Shown here: piece after piece, positions 37,544 through 45,237 of the stretch | Position numbering within the stretch: position 1 is the first letter of the stretch | Layout: each line of letters starts with the position of its first letter | Assembly: GCA_039105265.1 (NCBI GenBank) | Contig: JAPFFF010000015.1 | Span: 868,001 to 932,000 of the forward strand | Source of the DNA: Tritrichomonas musculus | Taxonomy: Eukaryota; Parabasalia; Tritrichomonadida; Tritrichomonadidae | Direction of reading: 5' to 3' | Length of the DNA: 64,000 nt | Notes under the pieces: model-generated | Seen by the model: only the letters and a program-made list of their open reading frames with translations | The model's database searches: none | What the model was told of the DNA's origin: nothing | Position numbers and translations under genes: made by a program

Positions 37544-38182
37544 TTATGTTTGGAAAAAATATTCTTTCTTATCACTTTTCAAATCGAGGTCCAGATTTCC
37601 GAAAAGCATATACCAGAATTGGCTCCATTCAAACAGAGGTATATCATCTGTTTGAATACCTCTAGTTTTATATTCTTTCTTATCACTTTTCAATGTTCTT
37701 TCTTTCATCTGCTCTCTCAGTTCTCTAGCTGCTTGTTTTTCCTCCTCAGTCTTCATTCGAGATATCCTTATGTTGATAATATCATAATGTAATTTTATCT
37801 CTGTTAATATACCTTGATCTGATTCTTGGAGAGTATATTGATATGGCTTTAATACTGTTATGTAATGCCCATGTTCATCTTTATCATCTTGATTTTTCTT
37901 AATCGCAAACACACAACCTGAAAATTTTGCTTTTGGTCTCTCTCTCTTGAGTCTATTAGCAAATTCAAGTACGTCTTTAAAAGCTATACTAGTATTTAAA
38001 TATGTCTCATATAATTTTTGTAGATTTATTTGATTATTAGAGAACTTCCATATAGTTTGACCTAAACCTCTTGTTAATCTTGCAACATCTCTATCAACTA
38101 GTTTAGGTCGAAATTTAATAGTACCTTGTAGTAGTTGTATTTTATTGTTAGGTTTAGTTTGTGTACCTACATCACTTGTCAT
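37544..38182 (-). CDS. Cassette protein 1, 212 aa, unknown
   Basis: ATG at 38182 (MTSDVGTQTKPNNKIQLLQG). The chain has an ordered-looking core at residues ~20-150 (RDVARLTRGLGQTIWKFSNN, DVLEFANRLKRERPKAKFSG, HYITVLKPYQYTLQESDQGI). A charged helix (EEEKQAARELREQMKERTLK) and the motif TRGIQTDDIPLFEWSQF follow. The motif LKSDKKEY occurs twice near the end because a 22-bp sequence is repeated at 37561 and 37672, hinting at a local duplication. The start GTQT and later GIQT are similar. I do not recognise the family. A structural or DNA-packaging role is pure speculation. Confidence 0.65.
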   Translation of the reverse strand: MTSDVGTQTKPNNKIQLLQGTIKFRPKLVDRDVARLTRGLGQTIWKFSNNQINLQKLYETYLNTSIAFKDVLEFANRLKRERPKAKFSGCVFAIKKNQDDKDEHGHYITVLKPYQYTLQESDQGILTEIKLHYDIINIRISRMKTEEEKQAARELREQMKERTLKSDKKEYKTRGIQTDDIPLFEWSQFWYMLFGNLDLDLKSDKKEYFFQT

Positions 38183-38223
38183 TTAAAAATCAAATTAAAG
38201 AAAGAAGAAGAAGATGTTGTTTA

Positions 38224-38484
38224 TTAAGGAAGGTTATCAAGGCTGCTGTTGATATCATCAACGTTGACCTTCATCCTTGCAAGGTCATCAATGACAGAAT
38301 CGAGTTTTAAGGATAGCAGGTTGACCCTATTAAGAACCTCATCAAGTCGTTGGTTGAGTTGGTCAATTTGGAGCAACAAGTAAGTTTCAGTATGGTCTAC
38401 CTTTGCTTCAAGCTTTTGCTTTTCATCCATGATTTTGGTGTTGAGCATTTCAGTGGTCAATCGTATCTTCTTATCGAGATTCAT
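38224..38484 (-). CDS. Cassette protein 2, 86 aa coiled coil
   Basis: ATG 38484 (MNLDKKIRLTTEMLNTKIMD); a TTG one codon upstream is ignored. The whole chain is an amphipathic coiled coil with regular heptads (QIDQLNQRLDEVLNRVNLLS, KLDSVIDDLARMKVNVDDIN). Its base composition is visibly richer in G+C than the host genes. Only 41 bp separates it from cassette gene 1, which suggests a compact transcription unit. Possibly a trimeric fibre-type or oligomerisation protein; no family is recognised. Confidence 0.65.
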   Translation of the reverse strand: MNLDKKIRLTTEMLNTKIMDEKQKLEAKVDHTETYLLLQIDQLNQRLDEVLNRVNLLSLKLDSVIDDLARMKVNVDDINSSLDNLP

Positions 38485-38550
38485 CAAAGAAAAAAGTGAA
38501 ATGACTAAATATTTTTCTATTGTTCATTTCATTTTTTTATTTCTTTATAA

Positions 38551-38814
38551 ATGGCTTATTACATGACCATAAAAGAGCGTATAAATATCCTCTATAAAAT
38601 AGTATCTAACCTCTATGATTATAGATGTGAGACTAATGAGGGTGTATGTGGTATTTTAATTAATAAGATAAAAGAGTTAGCTGCTGAGTATTTCGAACCT
38701 GAATTTCTTGGTGTAATGATGAAAGATGGTGATTTGGAATTTATCGACCAAATAGAACATTTTGCCTTTGAGTTCTTAGAGTACCAAATGTCTAATCTGC
38801 CCTCGCATTTATAA
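38551..38814 (+). CDS. Cassette protein 3, 87 aa
   Basis: ATG 38551 (MAYYMTIKERINILYKIVSN). A helical acidic protein (residues ~30-75: GILINKIKELAAEYFEPEFL, GDLEFIDQIEHFAFEFLEYQ). It is transcribed divergently from cassette protein 2, 66 bp away, and its last 23 bp overlap convergently with the HNH gene. There is no recognised domain. Such close packing is unlike the surrounding host genome. Confidence 0.6.
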   Translation: MAYYMTIKERINILYKIVSNLYDYRCETNEGVCGILINKIKELAAEYFEPEFLGVMMKDGDLEFIDQIEHFAFEFLEYQMSNLPSHL

Positions 38815-39133
38815 TTTTGGGCATATCCCTGTTATAGTTACTATCAGTTGGGGTTACCCATCTTAAGTTGCTTAGATGGTAGTCAGCCCTATTCCTATTG
38901 ATATGGTCTACCTCTATTTTATGTTGTGGGTCATCATTAGGTATGAACTGTCTTGCTATAAGTACATGTTTCAAGTAGTAGTTGCCATTTAGACATACTC
39001 GTATATACCCCTTTATATGTTTTGCATCTTTGCATATAAAATGATTACTCTTACGTCTTATAGTAAAGGGGTACCTATTCAGTATCTCATAGTCGTTAGT
39101 AAAGCCTTTGAGTGGCACAAATGACATTTGCAT
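38792..39133 (-). CDS. HNH endonuclease-like protein (NUMOD/HNH type)
   Basis: ATG 39133 (MQMSFVPLKGFTNDYEILNR), 113 residues. The N-terminal FVPLKGFTNDYEILN resembles the NUMOD4 DNA-binding pattern. The C-terminal part has the HNH core: HKIEVDHINRNRADYHLSNLRW, where D/H-H-N-N and the NL-W end fit the HNH_3 family of homing-type nucleases. A preceding YYLKHVLIARQFIPNDD block also matches, including the His before the core. Such nucleases cut DNA to promote spread of mobile elements. Its place inside an inverted-repeat-bounded cassette supports a mobile-element role. It overlaps cassette protein 3 by 23 bp on the opposite strand. Confidence 0.85.
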   Translation of the reverse strand: MQMSFVPLKGFTNDYEILNRYPFTIRRKSNHFICKDAKHIKGYIRVCLNGNYYLKHVLIARQFIPNDDPQHKIEVDHINRNRADYHLSNLRWVTPTDSNYNRDMPKIINARAD

Positions 39134-39149
39134 ATAGAAAGAAATAGGT

Positions 39150-39400
39150 ACGAGATTCTCGGGGCAGGTACCTGTGCCGTTTCATAGATGGGCGGTTGTG
39201 AGGGGTGGGTGGGAATTAGGGGTGGGGACCCTGTGCCGTTTCATTGATGGTGGAAAGTAGTGAGAACAAAAATATTTTTTTTTTTTTTTTTTTTTATTTT
39301 TCTTTTCTTTTTCTTTTCTTTTTTAACTAGTTCGTGTTGACGCGTGGGCAGCCTGTGCCCCGCGGAAACCGACTAGTATATACTACTAGGATGACTTGAA
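39150..39400. repeat. G+C-rich repeated block with a 23-T run
   Basis: CCTGTGCCGTTTCAT occurs twice (39170 and 39230) separated by a G-rich stretch of GGGTGGGTGGG type. After the T run (39275-39297) come CGCGTGGGCAGCCTGTGCCC and a palindrome-like CTAGTATATACTACTAG. The composition differs sharply from all flanks and marks acquired DNA. Confidence 0.75.
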
Positions 39401-41071
39401 ATATTATTATATAATATAAAATATAAGGAAATAAATATATTCCCTAAATATAAAGATTAAATTGACGTTCAATATAAAAAAAAATATATTTTAATTTTTT
39501 GAAAAAGAAAAAAAAAAATTGATAAGTTTATTTCAAATAAAATTATCAATCCATGATATAAAATTGAATTAAAATTATTTGAAAAAAATTGAAGTCTAAG
39601 AAAATTGATAATGATTTTCTGAGTTGTTTGATAGTTGTAAAATATTTTTAATTGAAAAAAATTGTGATAAAAAAAGTGATTTCTGAGGAGTATAAAAAAT
39701 AAAGTACTCAAAAAATGAATTTAGCAATAAAAAGAAATCCAACGTTACGATTCCAGATATTTTTATTTTTTTCATAATAAGATTTCAAAATAAAACTAGT
39801 TGATCAGCCTTTTTTTCCAACTTGGGCTTATTGATCAAATAAATGTTCCTTATCATATCTTCATTCATGGAAATATTTAAGAGCAAGCAAACACGAAATA
39901 TTATAACTTATTGTTTTTTATCAACATTGCTCCAATCAAGATTTTTTTTAATCATGATATTAGTTATAAAACACTCATTCTTTCATTCACTTTTTGAATG
40001 ATTTAAAATTGAATACTTTACCTTATTATGCTCTGTATAGAAACTCTTTTTCAATTCAATTTTATTTTATGCAAAAAAAGCTCGAATATTGATCACTTTT
40101 TATTAAAAATTAGTCCATCGTCATGTATATAATATTTGTAGCATAAATATAAAATCAAAAAAAATAATTTAAATTTTATTACCGAAAAACAAGAAAAAAA
40201 TGAAATTCTAAAATTTGCAATTTTTGATCAACTGAAAAAACCTCATCAAAGTTTAATACATGTCTAATATTGTTTTATCATATTATTAACATATTTAAAA
40301 ATAGCATGAAAGTGCTTAATTCAAATCTCATAAAACGCATAATGAGAAAAAAATGTTTTTTTAAGAAAAAATCAATTTAAAGATAAACGAGTTGACAAAA
40401 GTTTTTAGTTTTTTTATATGTTCTTCATTTTTTTATTTATTAGAAAATAAAATAAAAAAAGGCCATGTTTTTCGAGTGGATTTGGAGATCTTATTGAAGT
40501 TATCAATTTTTTGTATAGTTCATATCATTGATGATATGAATTTTAATATTGACCAATAAAGATGAAAATTTTTTGACCAAAAAGGTTAATTTATTTTTTT
40601 TATAGTATTTCTTCCAAAGACACAAATAAACTCCACAAAATAACTAAATAAGAGTAGTTTTCAAAACAATTCTTAGGTATATCCCAGTGCAACATGGAAA
40701 AGTAAACCATACAAAGATAATTATTTTAGAATGTCTTTTCTTTTGTACGATAGTTATTTTGTAAATCGCTTTTATTTAGTAAATTTGGCGAATTTGCTTG
40801 AGTTTTAAGAAAAAATATTAAAAATGAATAATCTTTGCTTGGTTTGCTTATCCATGATGCAAAGAAAAAAATTCAAAAAATACTTCTGTTATGATCTTTT
40901 TCGATTGATTCCAAAAATAATTATACATAAAATACAACGAGATATCTTATATTGATCTAGCTTAACTTAATTTTTAAAAACATTGAAAAAGTTTTAAAAA
41001 GTATTGAAAAAGTGGATTTTAAATGAAGCACAACTCTGTTTAGAAGCAAAATTAACATATAAAACCTATTG
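39401..41071. other. Gene-free A+T-rich stretch within and beyond the cassette
   Basis: No protein gene is supported. The right 71-bp inverted repeat lies at 40790-40860. A palindrome TTCATATCATTGATGATATGAA lies near 40514, related to the one near 37259. Confidence 0.5.
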
Positions 41072-41364
41072 CAAGAGAGATTGTGCCTCAGCTTTTTGAG
41101 AGAACTTATAGAAAAAAAAATAAGAAGAAAATGTAGAATAATATTTACTGAGACTATTTATATTAAAAAAATGCATCTTTTTATGTTACAAAATTTTTAC
41201 CGATCCTTCCTTTTGATGTAAGTCTTGGTAAAAATTATGTAAAAATATAAAAAGATGCATCAATTTTTTATTTACATAAATATTCTCAAAATATTTTTCT
41301 CCATTTTTCTCCTATTTTTTCTTTCAATTAGTTCTCTCAAAAAGCTGAGGCACAATCTCTCTTG
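41072..41364. mobile_element. 293-bp foldback MITE with 34-bp perfect TIRs
   Basis: CAAGAGAGATTGTGCCTCAG... (41072-41105) is exactly inverted at 41331-41364, 34 bp. Internally TGCATCTTTTTAT and ATAAAAAGATGCA also pair, and TTTTTACC pairs with GGTAAAAA, so the whole element folds as a hairpin. No target duplication is clear. Confidence 0.8.
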
Positions 41365-41483
41365 AAAAAGACATGATTTTTTTTTCTTTTTCAATATTGA
41401 ATAAGCACATAGAATATTAATTTCAAAGGAGCTATTTCGGAAAGTTTAGGTCAAATACCTAAAATATTTGACACTAACGATCG

Positions 41484-41556
41484 ATATTCAGTTAGGTTTT
41501 GGTCGATTTTTTATTTTTTTCAAAACCAAAAAAAAGTTTTTCATCTAACTGAATAT
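41484..41556. repeat. Hairpin
   Basis: ATATTCAGTTAG (41484-41495) and CTAACTGAATAT (41545-41556) form a perfect 12-bp stem, with further pairing inside around TTTTGG/CCAAAA. Confidence 0.7.
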
Positions 41557-41666
41557 GTCAAAAAAAACATTTAATTTCAAAAAAAATATTATAAATAGTA
41601 TTCCAAATTAAGAAAATATTATTTATAATATTTGGTTAATTACCTTCAAATTAATACATTTCAATT

Positions 41667-41765
41667 ACAGGCTGCGCATTTCAAATCGGCCCTTTTTAGC
41701 ACTTTTAAAGGCCAATTTATGGTCAAATATCCGTTAAAAGGGCCGATTTGAAATGCGCAGCCTGT
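41667..41765. mobile_element. 99-bp palindromic micro-MITE
   Basis: ACAGGCTGCGCATTTCAAAT... (41667-41696) is inverted at 41736-41765. It is flanked on both sides by ATTTATAATATTT-GGTT-like sequence, which may be part of a larger duplication, so the exact target duplication is not certain. Confidence 0.75.
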
Positions 41766-41782
41766 ATTTATAATATTTTTTG

Positions 41783-41945
41783 GTTGTTTTTGTATTGAGT
41801 TTACTTAAAAATTTCGAATTCATATAAATCATAATATTTCGTGGAAAAGTGGCTGTCTGAAAGAAATAGTGGTGTCACTTAACTTTTTAATTCAATTTTT
41901 GTTTTATATTCTCAATTTTTTCATTAAAGTTCAGAATATTTTTCT
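41783..41945. repeat. Empty-site copy of the 19-kb foldback repeat
   Basis: It matches 19029-19131 joined to 19667-19736, with one GTGTCACT (41872-41879) where the copy at 19.1 kb has an insert and two. It ends near 41945 and cuts off the MULE-like pseudogene there. Confidence 0.9.
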
Positions 41946-42960
41946 GATCACAACTTTTTTTCAGGGCTTTGCCGTGGTCTGATTCAACTACACTTATAAA
42001 ATCAGTTATATTAAAACCGTATGGATTTTTAAAATAATAAAAAAAAGCAATTGTAAATCTCGGAATCATCGGCTAAGCTGAAGGAATTCCTACATTACTA
42101 ATCACAACAGTTGGCAATGATGTGACATAAAGATTTATCACAGTCCATGTAGTATCATGCACAATTCCAGCTGTATTTTTTCTGCGAATAAGGTTGCAAG
42201 CTAAAGGACTTATGTAGATTCTTCTTTTTCACTATGAACAAATAAACGAAATTATGGCCTGTGAAAAAGAAGATTTCGTATTATAGTAAAAAGAAGATCT
42301 ATTGATAAGAGAATATGACGAGGGCCTGTATAATTTGATCAAAAGTTGTTTTTGGACGTGAGATTCATCTAAATTAATATCATCCCATGAATCAATGTAA
42401 TTTTTACTTGCTTTTTCTCAAAATTGGCAAAGAATTTTTCTTTATATTTATACTATTACTTTCTTCTTTTCTTGCTCTGGAATAGAATTTCATAAAAAAG
42501 TTTTGTTCTCCACCAGTGCTTGTTTGAATTCTACAACTGTTGTCTACATCCATGAAGTAATCTTGAAGTTCATTCAAATATATTGAGAGAAGAGAAAAGT
42601 TCCATTTGATACCTTGCGGATTAATTAGAAATGATTTGCTCTTTTTATAGACGCTAGCAGTTACTTGATTGGTACTTAAAACAAAAGAATTATCTACATC
42701 AAGCAATTCTGGCATACTATTAGTTGTTACATCCATATAAAAATGTGAACTTAACCTGTACGTTTTAATAAAACGTACAATTTAAATGTAAACGTACATT
42801 CATAAATTTAAACGTTTATTTTTGCAATTTTTAAGTGCCTTTGAGAGAGCTTGCTAATGATTCGCTGCTCTTTAGTCTTACTGGTGCATCGCTGCTCTCT
42901 AATCTTGCTGGTGCATCGCGGCTCTGTAATCTTGCAAATAAATCGCTAAAATAAAATAAT
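41946..42960 (-). pseudogene. Decayed MULE-like (DDE) transposase
   Basis: Minus-strand fragments in shifted frames read in order. First a repeat region CTSKIREQR-CTSKTKEQR (42858-42955), then an ATG frame 42404-42736 (MDVTTNSMPELLDVDNSFVL, with FLINPQGIKWNFSLLSIYLN), then CNLIRRKNTAGIVHDTTWTV (~42140-42190), and an in-frame stop near 42072. After that come MIPRFTIAFFYYFKNPYGFN and VVESDHGKAL (~41963-41990). DTTW...ESDHGKAL fits the first and second catalytic acids of MULE-type transposases. The third and the C-terminus are lost where the 41783-41945 repeat begins. Frameshifts and stops are visible. The family choice (MULE versus other DDE) is inference. Confidence 0.6.
42858..42955 (-). repeat. 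Short tandem repeat (~30 bp, three copies)
   Basis: Copies of a unit like TCTTGCTGGTGCATCGC, with CTGCTC/TAATC variants, encode CTSK(I/T)(R/K/T)E(Q/P)R on the minus strand in the transposase N-terminal remnant. Confidence 0.65.
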
Positions 42961-43045
42961 AGACCAAACCGTTAAAATTGAATTAATTAATTTTATACGT
43001 ACGGTGATTTTTTTACGGATAAAAAGATCTATCAAAATATCAATC

Positions 43046-43088
<43 letters not shown>

Positions 43089-44384
43089 TTCAATCCACCT
43101 TTCGAATGGTTTATGTTTTCAAAAGGTTGGATATAAATTGAAAAAATAAATTCAAAAGGTTAGAAATATATTGAATGGATATTTTTCTTAAAAAGTCGAT
43201 TAATAGAATATAAAAAATGCGGTTTTCTTTATTTCTTTTATTTAAAAAAGCAATACAAAAAAACAAAAGCATATATATTTATGATGCAATAATATATAGA
43301 AGAAATATATAGCAAAATACTAAATCAGCTACCAAAATTAGATATTATGTTTTCATTTTAAAGAAAGCATAATAAATATTTTAATAAAGTTATTTGAATC
43401 AAAATCGTTTTCTTACTATGGATTTAAAAAAGGACAATTTCTGGAATCATAACCTGTAGGCTTGCAAAGAGAACAATGATACTTTCTTTTTATGCTCTGT
43501 CTTCAATATAATTTATTGTTGGTTAGATGAGCAAAAGTAACATCTGATTGGGCGAGGTTAGGAAGCAATCCTTCATTTCTGGATGAGTAAAAACTATGAA
43601 ATAATCTGTTTTGAATAAGAATGGAAGAAGTCTAGTCAATATAAGTATTAAAATGTCAGAATCTTTCAATTGTAGTCTCCTGCTAAAAAGTTTGAACTTC
43701 CAAAGAATTATATCTTCAGCATTATCAAGCTATAAAAAAACAAATTTATCTCACATAATACATTTATTTCAATATCTTTTTTATTTTTTCCTCCCGTCCT
43801 TTAGTTTGAAATCTTCAAATATAAAAATTTGAAAGCGATATATTTCAATGATATGAAATGAAGAATTTCTGATGCTGGAAAGGTTAATGGATTCTATTTT
43901 TATAAACATAAATATTGTTTTTAAGATATTGAGTATTAATCTCCTGATAATTGTATTTTCAAAGCAAGATGCACCAAACAATATGCAAGTTGCTCCATTT
44001 TTTATTTTATGTACTTATCAAATAAAAAAATACAGATATTGGAATTTATTTCTGAAATTTTATTATTATTGAAGTATTTTAGAAATGTATTGGATTCTGT
44101 GTGATTGCTCAGAATTAGCTTCCTATCTTTGGCGAATTTGGATCAAAAACTTAATGTTTGCATATAGCAAAGTGTATCATCTTGAAATATGCAAGAATAA
44201 AAGGATTTTCCTATGAAATCTAGTTCGTTGCTACTTTGGGAGATTTCTTTCTTTGTGAATACTAAAGGTAAAATAATGATGATTTAAAGGTCAATTTTTT
44301 ATTTCTTAAATTTTCTCAAAATTCTTTCTTTGGTTAAATTCAAAATATTCTATAATATCTCAGAAAAAAAAATTAACATTCTTT
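42961..44384. other. Gene-poor stretch with 41-T run
   Basis: Contains T(41) at 43047-43087 and short open frames starting at TTG (43611, 43872) that I do not accept. No conserved domain is seen in either strand. Confidence 0.5.
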
Positions 44385-44491
44385 TAAACTAAATTCCAAA
44401 AACTGGACCTCTCAATTTTTTTAAATATATAGAATTTTTTCAAAGCTTCTTTTAAATTTTGAATGATATTGAAATTTTGTTTACTTTCATA

Positions 44492-44770
44492 ATGGGATCA
44501 AGCAATTCAGCAAACCAAAATCAAATTCATTATAATTCCTTAAGCCAAGATGACAAATATGATAAATCTGATCATTCTACTCGATCCCGAAAACAAACAA
44601 ATAAGATCGAAGATAATCAATCAATACAGAATTTACAACAATCGAATCAAATTTGTCAAATTTATTTGTCATCAACTTTAAATCAAGCTCCCATTTCACC
44701 ATCAATTCGCAGCATAGATACTTTTAATCAAGTGAATCAGATGAATAAGAAGAGGAAGAAGAATATGTAG
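44492..44770 (+). CDS. Small MGSSNS protein, probably frameshifted
   Basis: The first good ATG is 44492 (MGSSNSANQNQIHYNSLSQD); the upstream TTG is ignored. It encodes 92 residues, and the MGSSNS start fits an N-myristoylation signal. The frame ends in a Lys-rich misread stop (44768-44770), while the overlapping frame at 44749-44901 encodes ~50 residues of almost pure Glu (EEEEYVEFEEE..., ending DDEIMNPY). The Glu-rich frame is probably the true C-terminus, lost by a 1-base indel. The gene is enclosed by inverted repeats. Function unknown; membrane-anchored acidic protein is inference. Confidence 0.45.
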   Translation: MGSSNSANQNQIHYNSLSQDDKYDKSDHSTRSRKQTNKIEDNQSIQNLQQSNQICQIYLSSTLNQAPISPSIRSIDTFNQVNQMNKKRKKNM

Positions 44771-44901
44771 AATTTGAAGAAGAAGAAGAAGAAGAGGAAG
44801 AAGAATTTAAAGAAGAAGAAGAAGAGGATGAAGTGGAAGAAGAGGAAGAAGAGGAAGAAGAAGAGAATTGTACCGATGATGAAATAATGAATCCATATTA
44901 A
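44749..44901 (+). pseudogene. Out-of-frame Glu-rich continuation of the MGSSNS gene
   Basis: In the frame -1 relative to the preceding gene, codons 44749-44898 give (E)n with Tyr, Phe and Lys islands and NCTDDEIMNPY, stop TAA at 44899-44901. An in-frame TAA at 44746-44748 separates it from Ser/Glu codons just upstream in the same frame. Confidence 0.5.
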
Positions 44902-45237
44902 TTTTATTTCTATTTTTTATTCAATTTTCTTTCACAATTCAAATATATTGAATTTTTTATATAAAAACTATTCAATTTTTCAATATATATTTAATTTTTG
45001 AAAGTTCCAAAAACTGGACCTCTGAAATAGAAAATAATATTATCAAATTAAAAAATAATATTTTAAATTTCCCACAAATAAATTGAGAGGTCCAGTTTTT
45101 GGAATCCAGTTTATCTTAATGTTTTTAATTTATTTTGTAATTATTATAGTATATATATATGAAGAAAAAAACACTTAATATCATATTTATATATAAAATA
45201 TATAAACCAAATATCCAAAGAAAAAACTGCAAATATA

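Larger units (their letters stand above)
37431..40860. mobile_element. 3.4-kb inverted-repeat-bounded segment carrying a four-gene cassette
   Basis: A 71-bp sequence starting GCATCAAGGATAAGCAAACC (37431-37501) recurs inverted at 40790-40860 with four mismatches. Between them lie four small genes (37544-39133) and a G+C-rich repeated block (39150-39400). No matching target duplication is seen, so boundary status is uncertain. The layout is that of a mobile or virus-derived element or of a foldback. No integrase or transposase is recognised. Confidence 0.55.
44385..45113. mobile_element. ~730-bp TIR-bounded segment enclosing a MGSS-type gene
   Basis: The left end TAAACTAAATTCCAAAAACT... (44385-44421) is inverted at 45078-45113 with two mismatches near the tip. 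A third partial copy of the motif TTCCAAAAACTGGACCTCT (45006-45024) lies in direct orientation, so a 101-bp hairpin 45006-45106 is nested at the right. No target duplication was found. Confidence 0.6.

Noticed and set aside
39469-39711. 80-codon minus-strand frame rich in Phe/Leu/Ile
   Set aside because: Typical of random A+T-rich sequence; no domain.
43611-44072. Two short plus-strand frames
   Set aside because: First starts at TTG; both lack recognisable motifs and sit in degraded DNA.
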